Shown here piece by piece: positions 1 through 8,358 of a DNA stretch of 64,000 bases (its first letter is position 1; each line of letters begins with the position of its first letter). A program made the position numbers and the translations under genes. This stretch comes from a virus: positions 17,515-81,514 of the IMG/VR virus record IMGVR_UViG_3300007555_000003. One strand, given 5' to 3'. Under the pieces are notes generated by a model. The model ran no database searches and was not told where the DNA came from. It saw nothing but the letters and a program-made list of their open reading frames with translations.

Positions 1-1
1 A

Positions 2-3000
2 AGAACTATTGACGATTCTACATCTACAATTAAAGGTCATATTAGAATTTCTAATAAATTAGATTCTTCTCAATATATGTTATTTACAATCTCTTCTTTA
101 CAAGAGGTTAATACATATTTCCAAGTAGTTGGTAACACATTATATGCTTCTGCAGCTAATGTATTCTCAGCAAATGAAGAATTAATAGTAACGTTCGCAA
201 GAACAGGTGATAAAGGTGATTTAGGTTACCAAGGTCTTAAAGGTGATGAAGGTGACAGAGGTTTCCAAGGTATCGTTGGTGTCAAAGGTGCTAAAGGTGA
301 TCAAGGAGATACTGGTGCTAAAGGTGATCAAGGTTTCCAAGGTCAAGTTGGTTTAAAAGGCGACAAAGGCGACAAAGGTGATAGAGGTTTCCAAGGAAAT
401 ACTGGAGCTGCTGGAGCTGATGGTGGTAAAGGTGCTAAAGGTGATCAAGGTTTCCAAGGTATAACTGGTGCTAAAGGTATTGTTGGTAACACAGGTGCTC
501 AAGGTGCTAAAGGTGATACTGGTGAACAAGGTGTTATTGGTGTACAAGGTAAACAAGGTGCCACAGGTGCTAGAGGTTATCAAGGTTTCCAAGGTATAAC
601 TGGTGCTAAAGGTAACATTGGTACTAAGGGTGATCAAGGTAACACTGGTGCTCAAGGTGCTAAAGGTGACAGAGGTATTCAAGGTATCGTTGGTAACACA
701 GGTGCTAAAGGTGATCAAGGTTTCCAAGGTATAACTGGTGCTAAAGGTAATGTTGGTACTAAAGGTGATCAAGGTTTCCAAGGTGCAAATGGTGTTATTG
801 GTATCAAAGGTACTAAAGGTGATAGAGGTGCTACAGGTGCTCAAGGTTTCCAAGGTATAACTGGTACTAAAGGTAATGTTGGTGCTAAAGGTGATCAAGG
901 TTTCCAAGGTATTCAAGGTACAGTTGGTGCTAAAGGTACTAAAGGTGATATTGGTGTTAAAGGTAATCAAGGTTTCCAAGGTATAACAGGTACTAAGGGT
1001 AATACAGGTGCTAAAGGTGATCAAGGTTTCCAAGGTTTCCAAGGTATAACTGGTGCTACAGGTGCTAAAGGTACTAAAGGTGACAGAGGTGCTACAGGTG
1101 CTCAAGGTTTCCAAGGTTTTACTGGTGCTAAAGGTACTAAAGGTGATGTTGGTGCTAAAGGTAATCAAGGTTTCCAAGGTATTCAAGGTACAGTTGGTGC
1201 TAAGGGTACTAAAGGTGATGTTGGTGCTAAAGGTAATCAAGGTTTCCAAGGTATAACTGGTACTAAAGGTGACAGAGGTATTCAAGGTATTCAAGGTGCT
1301 GTAGGTGCTAAAGGTACTAAAGGTGATATTGGACTTAAAGGTAACACAGGTAATACTGGTGCTCAAGGTTTCCAAGGTTCAACTGGTGCAACTGGTGGAA
1401 TTGGTGCTAAAGGTGACAGAGGTCTAATTGGTATTCAAGGTATAACTGGTGCTACAGGTGCTAAAGGTGATATTGGTGTTAAAGGTAATACTGGTAATAC
1501 TGGTGCAACTGGTTTCCAAGGTGTAATTGGTGTTAAAGGTAACGTTGGTGCTAAAGGTAATACTGGTAACACAGGTGCTCAAGGTACTGGTGGTGCAAGA
1601 GGTGCTGTTGGTGCTGTTGGTCCTAAAGGTAACACTGGTGCAACTGGTTTCCAAGGTATAATTGGTGTTAAAGGTAACACTGGTTCAACCGGTGCTCAAG
1701 GTGCTCTAGGTGCTAAAGGTAATACTGGTAATACTGGTAATCAAGGTTCTGTTGGTCCTATTGGTCCTAAAGGTAACGTTGGTAATACAGGTGCTAGAGG
1801 TTATCAAGGTTTCCAAGGTTTAACTGGTGGAACGGGTGCTAAAGGTACTAAAGGTGATATCGGTGTTAAAGGTAACACTGGTAATCAAGGTGCAACTGGC
1901 GCTAGAGGTGCTACTGGTCCTCAAGGTCTTACAGGTGCAACTGGTGCAGTTGGTCCTAAAGGTTCTACTGGTGCTGGTGGTGCTAGAGGTTTCCAAGGTA
2001 TAATTGGTGTTAAAGGTAACGTTGGTTCAACTGGTCCTAAAGGTAACACTGGTAATACAGGTGCTCAAGGTGCTCTAGGTGTTAAAGGTAACGTTGGTTC
2101 AACTGGTCCTACAGGTGCTCAAGGTGTTATTGGTTCTAAAGGTAACGTTGGTTCAACTGGTCCTACAGGTGCTAAAGGTAACACTGGTTCAACTGGTGCT
2201 CAAGGTGCTGTTGGTTCAACTGGTGGAACTGGTGCTAGAGGTGCTACTGGTGCTCAAGGTGCTAGAGGTTATCAAGGTTACACTGGTCCTACGGGTCCTA
2301 AAGGTACTGTCGGTAACACAGGTGCTAGAGGTTATCAAGGTTTCCAAGGTCTTACAGGTTCAACTGGTCCTAAAGGTACAACCGGTAATACGGGTCCTCA
2401 AGGTGCTAAAGGTACAACAGGTGCTCAAGGTGCTGCCGGTAAAGACGGTGGAACTGGTGGAACTGGTGCTAGAGGTTATCAAGGTTACACTGGTCCTACG
2501 GGTCCTAAAGGTAACACGGGTAACCAAGGTGCCGTAGGTCCTAACACGTCTAACTACAGATTATATTCTAATCAGTATGTTGGTAACACAGGTGGTGAAT
2601 TTGTATACTACAATAACAGTAGTGCATTGCAACAATTCTATGTAAACAGCTCAGAAGAAATGAGACTATACAGTAACGGTAACCTTCATGTTGATGGTGA
2701 TGTTGTTGCATACTCAACTTCTATCTCGGATGCGAGACTTAAAGATAACGTAACTACTATTGAAGAAGCATTATCTAAAGTCTTACAATTAAGAGGTGTT
2801 GAATACGATTGGAATAGCGGTAGCAGAAAAGGTCTTCATGATCTAGGTCTTATCGCCCAAGAAGTAGAAGAGGTATTACCTATGTTAGTAAGAGAACATG
2901 AAATGCCACTAATGGATGGTGCAGAAGACGGAACAGTTTACAAAACTGTTGACTATGAAAAAATGGTCGGTCTTTTAATCGAAGCTATTAGAGAACTTGA

Positions 3001-3028
3001 AGCAAGAATTAAAACTTTAGAGTCTTAA
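2..3028 (+). CDS. Collagen-like tail fibre with C-terminal S74 chaperone domain (5' partial)
   Basis: The frame is open to the left edge, 25 codons before the first in-window ATG at 77, so the true start lies outside. Counting from that ATG, residues 44-822 are Gly-X-Y triplets, about 260 in a row with no break that I could find. Residues about 823-880 form a short non-collagen segment. The last 100 residues match the peptidase S74 intramolecular chaperone of phage fibres and endosialidases: SDARLK near residue 884, then GLIAQEVEEVLP and a helical tail. In known S74 proteins this domain drives trimerisation and cuts itself off at the Ser of the SD pair. Lysine is almost always in the Y position (GAKG, GVKG, GTKG), while proline is rare and in X. 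The product is probably a long trimeric virion fibre. An intrinsic terminator follows, and oxygenase and glycosyltransferase genes come next. Confidence 0.93.
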   Translation, partial: RTIDDSTSTIKGHIRISNKLDSSQYMLFTISSLQEVNTYFQVVGNTLYASAANVFSANEELIVTFARTGDKGDLGYQGLKGDEGDRGFQGIVGVKGAKGDQGDTGAKGDQGFQGQVGLKGDKGDKGDRGFQGNTGAAGADGGKGAKGDQGFQGITGAKGIVGNTGAQGAKGDTGEQGVIGVQGKQGATGARGYQGFQGITGAKGNIGTKGDQGNTGAQGAKGDRGIQGIVGNTGAKGDQGFQGITGAKGNVGTKGDQGFQGANGVIGIKGTKGDRGATGAQGFQGITGTKGNVGAKGDQGFQGIQGTVGAKGTKGDIGVKGNQGFQGITGTKGNTGAKGDQGFQGFQGITGATGAKGTKGDRGATGAQGFQGFTGAKGTKGDVGAKGNQGFQGIQGTVGAKGTKGDVGAKGNQGFQGITGTKGDRGIQGIQGAVGAKGTKGDIGLKGNTGNTGAQGFQGSTGATGGIGAKGDRGLIGIQGITGATGAKGDIGVKGNTGNTGATGFQGVIGVKGNVGAKGNTGNTGAQGTGGARGAVGAVGPKGNTGATGFQGIIGVKGNTGSTGAQGALGAKGNTGNTGNQGSVGPIGPKGNVGNTGARGYQGFQGLTGGTGAKGTKGDIGVKGNTGNQGATGARGATGPQGLTGATGAVGPKGSTGAGGARGFQGIIGVKGNVGSTGPKGNTGNTGAQGALGVKGNVGSTGPTGAQGVIGSKGNVGSTGPTGAKGNTGSTGAQGAVGSTGGTGARGATGAQGARGYQGYTGPTGPKGTVGNTGARGYQGFQGLTGSTGPKGTTGNTGPQGAKGTTGAQGAAGKDGGTGGTGARGYQGYTGPTGPKGNTGNQGAVGPNTSNYRLYSNQYVGNTGGEFVYYNNSSALQQFYVNSSEEMRLYSNGNLHVDGDVVAYSTSISDARLKDNVTTIEEALSKVLQLRGVEYDWNSGSRKGLHDLGLIAQEVEEVLPMLVREHEMPLMDGAEDGTVYKTVDYEKMVGLLIEAIRELEARIKTLES
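206..2542 (+). repeat. Gly-X-Y coding repeat
   Basis: A 9-base periodic coding repeat in which GGT opens almost every triplet. Longer units such as GAKGDQGFQGITGAKG recur with small changes, which suggests growth by unequal recombination. The low-complexity DNA makes long shadow ORFs in other frames on both strands; these are not genes. Confidence 0.95.
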
Positions 3029-3052
3029 TTTAAATCATCAAGATAATTTTAG

Positions 3053-3082
3053 AAAGGGTCCTCGAAAGAGGACCCTTTTTTT
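3053..3082 (+). terminator. Intrinsic terminator after the collagen fibre gene
   Basis: GGGTCCTC and GAGGACCC form an 8-bp stem around a GAAA tetraloop, followed by seven T residues, 24 bases after the stop codon. This separates the fibre transcript from the modification genes downstream. Confidence 0.93.
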
Positions 3083-3086
3083 ATGT

Positions 3087-3094
3087 GATATATA
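3087..3094 (+). promoter_or_regulatory. Putative late promoter box GATATATA
   Basis: One of a family of GATATATA boxes found in intergenic gaps. It lies just after the terminator and 82 bases before the ATG at 3177. A second AT-rich box (AGTATAAC, near 3146) lies closer to the gene. Confidence 0.5.
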
Positions 3095-3176
3095 GATTGT
3101 AATAACTTATTATCTTATTACACTTAGTAAACAATTTAAAATATCTAAGTATAACTAATATTATAGAACACAATCA

Positions 3177-4109
3177 ATGGATAATAAAATCAAACATGAT
3201 ACGTTTAACAAGAATGTAAAATTCTATGTTGAAAGCGTAACCAAGAATACAGACACATATACTCTTAATGGATGGGTTGGATTAATAGGAGGAGAAGCTT
3301 TAGGTTTTTCAATGTCAAATGAACCTCTTAGCGTTCAATTTTCAGGTGTTAGGCAAGATGTAATGGAAGTATATTCAAATCAATTTACTAATCAGAGTAT
3401 GTCCTTTATTATTGAGGTTCCTTTCGATAAAAAACTAAAAACATTAGTTATTCATACTAGTATTGGAGAAACTGCAATAGGTCCAATTGGACACTGGTTA
3501 TCGTATCACTCAGGATTTGCAAATACATCAAAGGATGTTATAGTAGTAGATGATTTCTATAGTGACCCTGACCTTGTAAGAGAATGGGCAATGAACCACT
3601 TGGAATTTACACCTTCTGATTATCACAAGGGTCAAAGAGCAAATGAAAGATTTATCTTAGATGGAACTAAAGAAAAACTAGAAGAAATTATAGGAAAACC
3701 AATATTCAATTGGAATCACGACAGGTATGCTAACGGAATATTTCAATTCTGTACAGCAGATCAACAGATTGTTTATCACGTAGATAATCAAACTTATGCA
3801 GCAATGGTATATTTAACACCTGACGCTCCACCTACATCTGGAACTGCGTTCTATAGAAGTAAAGTCACGGGTGATTATACATTCGATGACGATAAAAGAA
3901 AAACCCAAGCATACATAGATGCATTCAAGGGTAATAGTAATGAAATGAATTTTTACGATGGATCTAATTTTGAAAAAATAGATGAAGTAGGAAATGTGTA
4001 TAATAGATTAGTCTTGTTCAATGCTAAAAATATCCACGCTGCGACTCAGTATTTTGGAGATGCAATTGACAATGCTAGATTTTTTCACATGTTCTTTTTT
4101 GACGTATAA
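3177..4109 (+). CDS. Putative 2OG-Fe(II) oxygenase, DUF6445-like
   Basis: 310 residues. The first ~110 look like a beta-rich domain I do not recognise. From about residue 120 the pattern VVDDFYSDPDLVREWA, then YHVDN (His201, Asp203), then IHAATQYFG (His287) and an Arg near 300 fits the DUF6445 group of predicted 2-oxoglutarate/Fe(II) oxygenases, with an HxD...H iron triad. Such enzymes hydroxylate proteins or small molecules; the substrate is not shown. It lies between the collagen fibre and a glycosyltransferase/hydroxylase pair, which suggests virion-protein modification. The start has no Shine-Dalgarno sequence. The family assignment is from memory and the triad is seen directly. Confidence 0.75.
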   Translation: MDNKIKHDTFNKNVKFYVESVTKNTDTYTLNGWVGLIGGEALGFSMSNEPLSVQFSGVRQDVMEVYSNQFTNQSMSFIIEVPFDKKLKTLVIHTSIGETAIGPIGHWLSYHSGFANTSKDVIVVDDFYSDPDLVREWAMNHLEFTPSDYHKGQRANERFILDGTKEKLEEIIGKPIFNWNHDRYANGIFQFCTADQQIVYHVDNQTYAAMVYLTPDAPPTSGTAFYRSKVTGDYTFDDDKRKTQAYIDAFKGNSNEMNFYDGSNFEKIDEVGNVYNRLVLFNAKNIHAATQYFGDAIDNARFFHMFFFDV

Positions 4110-4124
4110 AAAACAAATATAAAT

Positions 4125-5999
4125 ATGAAGATTAATATTATTACAAGGTGTACCAGAACAAGTAACCTTTTAACAATTAAAGAAGGAGTATTAAATGCGC
4201 CTAAGGGAGTAACAGTAAATTGGCACATTGTATTTGATACAGGAGCATTAAAGGATATTGATGCAGAGGTTCTCTCGAACTTAACAGATACTGTCAATGT
4301 CAAATTACATTTCGTAAAAGGACAAAGAGGAGGATTATTATATCCTGAAGTTTCTGATGTTATTAGAACAATCAAATCCGGTTGGATCTATTTATTAGAT
4401 GACGATAACATTATACATGAAGATTTTTATAAAACTATTAAAGCGAGTATAAAGAATCTTCCAATTGCACAGGTTCATATCGTTTCTCAATTAGTTGCAG
4501 GTAGAGATTTTACCGGGCAAGAAATTAGAGTAGCTAGTCGTGAAAATACTGCCTTTCAGAAAATTGACATTGCGCAGATGGTTATTAATAGAAGCATATT
4601 TGATACTCATTCATTTAGTGCAAATTATGCAGCAGACGGTTTCTTTATAGAAGAAGTATTAAAAACACACGGAGATGCATTCGTATGGATTGATAAGGTT
4701 TTATGCCACTACAATTATTTAGAAAAAGTACCATCTGCTAAAATACCTAAAATACTTTATATAGGAAAAACTAAACCGGAATTAAAGTCTATAAAATATT
4801 TATCGTATGAAGCAGATGAATTAGACGTTAAATACTTAGAAGACGATAGTGAAGTAATTAACACAGTTACGTCGTTTAATCCTGACGCAATTATTACAAA
4901 TGGAGAATCATGGAAAGAGTTTCCTAACCTAGCTTCTCTTCCTCTTCAATTTAGAAAAAGGTGGTTTAATTCTGAGAACACGGAAAATATAGGAAACACC
5001 GCATATTCCGTAGCAATGAATTCTATTCTATCTCCTTCTAACCTAGAAGATGATCAGATGATTTCATTCTTTACGCCTATATATAATACTGGTGAAAAGT
5101 TATGGAACACATATAGATCCGTAAGAGATCAGACGTATAATAACTGGGAATGGGTTTTAGTAAATGATTCCACCGATGGAGGTAAAACTTTAAAGATAGC
5201 AGAAGAAATCGCGCTAGTAGATCCAAGAGTAAAGGTGTATGATTTTAGAGAAAAATCAGGAGGATGTATTGGAGAATCTAAATACAGATGTTGTTCTCTT
5301 GCTAAAGGATATATTCTAGCAGAATTAGACCATGATGACTTATTGGTTAAAACATGTGCAGAAGATTTACATAATGCTGCACAGGCGCATCCTGATTGTG
5401 GTATGTTTTATGGAGATACTGCCGAGGTAAATGAAGAGTGGGAAAATCAAAGATATGGAGAAGGGTTTGCATTAGGATATGGTTCTTATAGAGAAGAAGA
5501 GTATGAAGGTAGAATGTTGTCACCTGCTAATCAACAGAATATTAATCCAAAAACAATCAGACATATTGTAGGAGTTCCAAATCACGTTAGAGCATGGAGA
5601 AGATCTACTTATTTTGAAATAGGAGGACATAACAGAAGTCTAACAATTGCAGATGATTTTGAATTAGTGATTAGAAGCTTCCTATATTCTAAGATATGTA
5701 AAATACCTAAACTAAGCTATATTCAATTTCTCTATAATAATCAAGGTGGAAGAAACACTCATGATTTATCAAGAGCAGACATTCAAAGAAGAGTTAGAAC
5801 AATAGCACAATATTATAATGAACAAATCAACGCTAGATTTATTGAATTAGGAATAGAAGATTGGGCATATAATGAAAGCCCTGACTATCCTATCTCAGCT
5901 GAGTCAAGATATGGGGAAGAAGAAGGAGTTGCTAACGAAACATACACTGAAAAATCAGGAGTTGAAAAAAAAGTAACTAAATTAGAAAAAGTAAAATAA
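4125..5999 (+). CDS. Tandem-domain glycosyltransferase (two GT-A modules)
   Basis: 624 residues. Module 1 (about 1-210) starts with a beta strand (INIITRCTR) and has an acidic LLDDDN motif at 91-95, as in GT-A metal sites. A linker of about 100 residues follows (KILYIG...PDAIITNG). Module 2 (about 312-560) is a clear family 2 domain: SFFTPIYNTG, VLVNDSTDGG, then LDHDD at 401-405 as the DxD motif, and ADDFELVIRSF as a late acidic site. It should transfer a sugar from a nucleotide donor in the cytoplasm. Its stop codon shares one base with the ATG of the lysyl-hydroxylase-like gene, so the two are probably translationally coupled. With the collagen fibre upstream, glycosylation of that fibre is the leading idea; modification of host glycans or DNA cannot be excluded. 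Confidence 0.82.
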   Translation: MKINIITRCTRTSNLLTIKEGVLNAPKGVTVNWHIVFDTGALKDIDAEVLSNLTDTVNVKLHFVKGQRGGLLYPEVSDVIRTIKSGWIYLLDDDNIIHEDFYKTIKASIKNLPIAQVHIVSQLVAGRDFTGQEIRVASRENTAFQKIDIAQMVINRSIFDTHSFSANYAADGFFIEEVLKTHGDAFVWIDKVLCHYNYLEKVPSAKIPKILYIGKTKPELKSIKYLSYEADELDVKYLEDDSEVINTVTSFNPDAIITNGESWKEFPNLASLPLQFRKRWFNSENTENIGNTAYSVAMNSILSPSNLEDDQMISFFTPIYNTGEKLWNTYRSVRDQTYNNWEWVLVNDSTDGGKTLKIAEEIALVDPRVKVYDFREKSGGCIGESKYRCCSLAKGYILAELDHDDLLVKTCAEDLHNAAQAHPDCGMFYGDTAEVNEEWENQRYGEGFALGYGSYREEEYEGRMLSPANQQNINPKTIRHIVGVPNHVRAWRRSTYFEIGGHNRSLTIADDFELVIRSFLYSKICKIPKLSYIQFLYNNQGGRNTHDLSRADIQRRVRTIAQYYNEQINARFIELGIEDWAYNESPDYPISAESRYGEEEGVANETYTEKSGVEKKVTKLEKVK

Positions 6000-6616
6000 T
6001 GGGAAAATACGTAGAAATTTTAGATGCAAGCGATTGGGATGCATGGTGTGACAAATACATCGATCCCCTTTTAAGAAAAGGAGAATATGAACTCATAGTT
6101 GACGAAGCGGCTCCGAGTGTTTTAGTATTTCCTTTATTTAAAGAACAGTTTTGTAAAGATCTAATTGAACTATGTGAAACTGAAGGAGAATGGACAGTAG
6201 ATAGGCATGAATTTTATCCAACAACCGACATGCTCATTGAAAAAGTATGGATGACTGAAATTTACTCAAAAGTTCTTAATGAATTTGTTAGGCCATTAGG
6301 AATATGGTTCTGGACTTTAGAAGGAAAGCAGTGGAATTCTATGTCAGATGAAACATTTATTGTAAAGTATACTACAGAAACACAAGCGCACCTTTCTCTT
6401 CACCATGATAATAGCCATTTAACAACTGTTGTTAGAATGAATGAAGATTTTACAGGAGGTGGAACTTATTTCCCATTATATAAAGCAAATATTAGTCCTC
6501 CTAGAGTTGGAATGGCAGCTTTACATCCAGGCGCAATTACACATAGACATGGTGCAAAGCCTATTTTTTCAGGAACAAGGTATATTACTGTAAGTTTCTG
6601 TAAGATGAGCGGATAA
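5999..6616 (+). CDS. 2OG-Fe(II) oxygenase resembling procollagen-lysine hydroxylase
   Basis: 205 residues with a complete active site: His135-His136-Asp137 (LHHDNSHLT), FTGGGTYF, LHPGAITHRHG with His184, and Arg194 in SGTRYITVSF. Iron would be held by H135, D137 and H184; R194, ten residues later, would bind 2-oxoglutarate. The order and wording (HHD, GGG, HPG..TH.H, GTRYI.VSF) resemble the C-terminal catalytic domain of animal PLOD/LH enzymes, where the distal His and the Arg are also ten residues apart. Related bacterial and viral P4H/PKHD enzymes share parts of this. ATG overlaps the glycosyltransferase stop (TAATG). I infer hydroxylation of lysine in the collagen-like fibre, but substrate is untested. 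Confidence 0.8.
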   Translation: MGKYVEILDASDWDAWCDKYIDPLLRKGEYELIVDEAAPSVLVFPLFKEQFCKDLIELCETEGEWTVDRHEFYPTTDMLIEKVWMTEIYSKVLNEFVRPLGIWFWTLEGKQWNSMSDETFIVKYTTETQAHLSLHHDNSHLTTVVRMNEDFTGGGTYFPLYKANISPPRVGMAALHPGAITHRHGAKPIFSGTRYITVSFCKMSG

Positions 6617-6619
6617 ATA
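6612..6619 (+). promoter_or_regulatory. Putative late promoter box GATAAATA
   Basis: GATAAATA ends 4 bases before the ATG at 6624 and overlaps the end of the hydroxylase gene. It is closest in the family to the T4 late box TATAAATA. At 4 bases from ATG it would give a very short or absent leader. Confidence 0.45.
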
Positions 6620-6623
6620 GAAT

Positions 6624-7577
6624 ATGAAGCAAATACAATCATTCAACCAATTTATTAACGAAAGCCTAAACGAAGATACTAATGATCTTTTTAAAGTTTA
6701 TCTAGCAATTGATCCCGACTCAGGTCACAGGTGGTGGTCTTATAAAGGATTTGCGTCCGATAATTTCTTTATACAAATTAATAAAGACAATTATAAAGAC
6801 ATAGATATTAATCCAGACTATCCTATATTAACCTATAATTCAGGAGTAGTTGAAACCCTTTTAAAGGAAGGATTAGTTAAAAAAGAAAATGTATATAATA
6901 GACCAGAATTCATTAAGCAATCTGGATCTAAGGCAGAGTTTCATAAAATAGTCGATGGAGATGAAAACATTCCACAAACATGCCATGACGAGAAAGAAGC
7001 TTTAGAAATTGGTTTTCCATTAATTGCAAAGCCAGCTGAAGGACATTCAGGTATTGGAATTCAGGTTTTTAAATCTCAGGAAGATTGGGATAAAGCTGAT
7101 CATTCTAAATTTGACGTATATTCCGAATTCGTAGATAAGAAATCAGAGCATAGAATAATTAACTTTAAAGGAGATGCTTTCTTTTGGATGGAAAGAGAAC
7201 CATTAAATGATAAAGCAAAATCAGGCGATGGTGACGGAAAAGAAGAAATGAATTTTAAATATATCAAAAGAGATATTACAACTCTTCCTGAAAAATTTAA
7301 AACACTAATAGAAAAATTCTGTGATAAGTTTAAAGATTTACCATATATATGTTTTGATATAATGGAAGATCAAGAAGGAAAATTGTATATTATAGAAAGT
7401 AATTCTCAACCTGGAGTTCCTTATGATTCTACTGTGCAAATATACCGTAAAATATTTAAAGACTTTTACGGAAGAGAAGTAAACAAAGATACTGACAAGG
7501 CCCTAACAAAATTATCTAATGATTTAGATAAAAAAACTATAGAACTTGACAGCGAACGATTCGAAATAAAAGAATAA
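6624..7577 (+). CDS. ATP-grasp ligase with putative capsid-targeting N terminus
   Basis: 317 residues. The core is an ATP-grasp fold: FPLIAKPAEGHSGIG (Lys136, ATP binding) and CFDIMEDQEGKLYIIESNSQPG split around Asp245, Glu258 and Asn260, which fit the Mg-ATP ligands. Such enzymes join a carboxylate to an amine or thiol through an acyl phosphate; the substrate is unknown. The first 13 residues (MKQIQSFNQFINE) match a short N-terminal motif shared with five other proteins here and resemble the T4 capsid-targeting peptide, so the enzyme may be packaged. A late-type box lies 4 bases upstream of the ATG. It may act with the amidoligase (31733) and amidotransferase (14610) elsewhere in the window. 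Confidence 0.75.
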   Translation: MKQIQSFNQFINESLNEDTNDLFKVYLAIDPDSGHRWWSYKGFASDNFFIQINKDNYKDIDINPDYPILTYNSGVVETLLKEGLVKKENVYNRPEFIKQSGSKAEFHKIVDGDENIPQTCHDEKEALEIGFPLIAKPAEGHSGIGIQVFKSQEDWDKADHSKFDVYSEFVDKKSEHRIINFKGDAFFWMEREPLNDKAKSGDGDGKEEMNFKYIKRDITTLPEKFKTLIEKFCDKFKDLPYICFDIMEDQEGKLYIIESNSQPGVPYDSTVQIYRKIFKDFYGREVNKDTDKALTKLSNDLDKKTIELDSERFEIKE

Positions 7578-7580
7578 ATT

Positions 7581-7805
7581 ATGGCATATCCGGATATGAC
7601 TTGTATGCATGTGAACTTATGGGTTCATCACATGGACATTGACAAACTGTTTGACTTTATAACAGAAAGAATTAAAGAACCACCTAGCTATTGGATTTCT
7701 AGAGAATCTTGTCCTTCTACTATAACAGGAGGATATGCAGAAATTAACGTATCATATAACACATACCTTATGATAAGACGTGTTAAAGAACACGGTCACT
7801 TTTAA
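7581..7805 (+). CDS. Small conserved-looking hypothetical protein
   Basis: 74 residues, three bases after the ATP-grasp stop, so probably in the same transcript. Met, His and aromatic residues are frequent in the N-terminal third (DMTCMHVNLWVHHMD). No known motif, signal peptide or membrane segment is visible and I do not recognise it. Confidence 0.55.
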   Translation: MAYPDMTCMHVNLWVHHMDIDKLFDFITERIKEPPSYWISRESCPSTITGGYAEINVSYNTYLMIRRVKEHGHF

Positions 7806-7861
7806 TTGAAACAATTCCAAATGGAAGTGTATAGTTAAGTATAATTAATAAACTTCCAAGT

Positions 7862-8329
7862 ATGAATAGATTATGGTTACGATTTGCGCTGTGTATTTAC
7901 GCAATATTATATACAGTGTGTCTGCCACTAATCCTAGGCATAGAGGATAGTTATAGTGATTATCATCAATTAAAACCAATCTTATTCCCTTTATTAACAA
8001 TAGGAGTTTCATTAGGATTATGGCTTCATCGTTCTATTGAATGGAAAATACCAGCATTCTTATTAATAATCATAGCAAGCTTTAGCGTTGCAAATTACCC
8101 TACAATACATAATATATCCGCTATTCTATTTTTTATGTCATCGACGTGGATTATGCTCTTTGATAAAAGATTTAAAATCTTTGGAATAATATCCGCAATA
8201 TTATATCCAACACTCTTTATAGACACTGAACAAAATTTATTCTTGTTTGAAGTGTTACAGATACCTATTCTTTCCTTTTATCATTTCTCTAGAGTAGTAT
8301 ACTTAATGAGATTAAAGAAGAAAATATAA
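7862..8329 (+). CDS. Small integral membrane protein
   Basis: 155 residues with four or five hydrophobic helices (about 8-26, 42-55, 66-79, 87-102 and 107-125) joined by short loops, and a basic tail ending in RLKKKI that would lie in the cytoplasm. No catalytic motif is seen. It could be an inner-membrane protein for superinfection immunity or host takeover, but nothing in the sequence fixes the role. The 56-base gap before it holds two AGTATA-type boxes that may form a promoter. Confidence 0.6.
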   Translation: MNRLWLRFALCIYAILYTVCLPLILGIEDSYSDYHQLKPILFPLLTIGVSLGLWLHRSIEWKIPAFLLIIIASFSVANYPTIHNISAILFFMSSTWIMLFDKRFKIFGIISAILYPTLFIDTEQNLFLFEVLQIPILSFYHFSRVVYLMRLKKKI

Positions 8330-8358
8330 ACAATTACACATATTTGAGTATAATCTAT

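Noticed and set aside
353-1375. Long minus-strand open frame of 340 residues (Thr/Ser/Phe-rich)
   Set aside because: It is the complement of the Gly-X-Y coding repeat; its low-complexity product reflects the GGT periodicity, and no other gene is on the minus strand.
1053-2537. Plus-strand open frames rich in Leu/Val/Lys inside the collagen gene
   Set aside because: Alternate-frame reading of the same repeat (GGT read as KVL-type units); no independent start signal.
206-2542. CRISPR-like or minisatellite array
   Set aside because: The periodicity is 9 bases and codes for Gly-X-Y in one open frame; there are no constant repeats with unique spacers.
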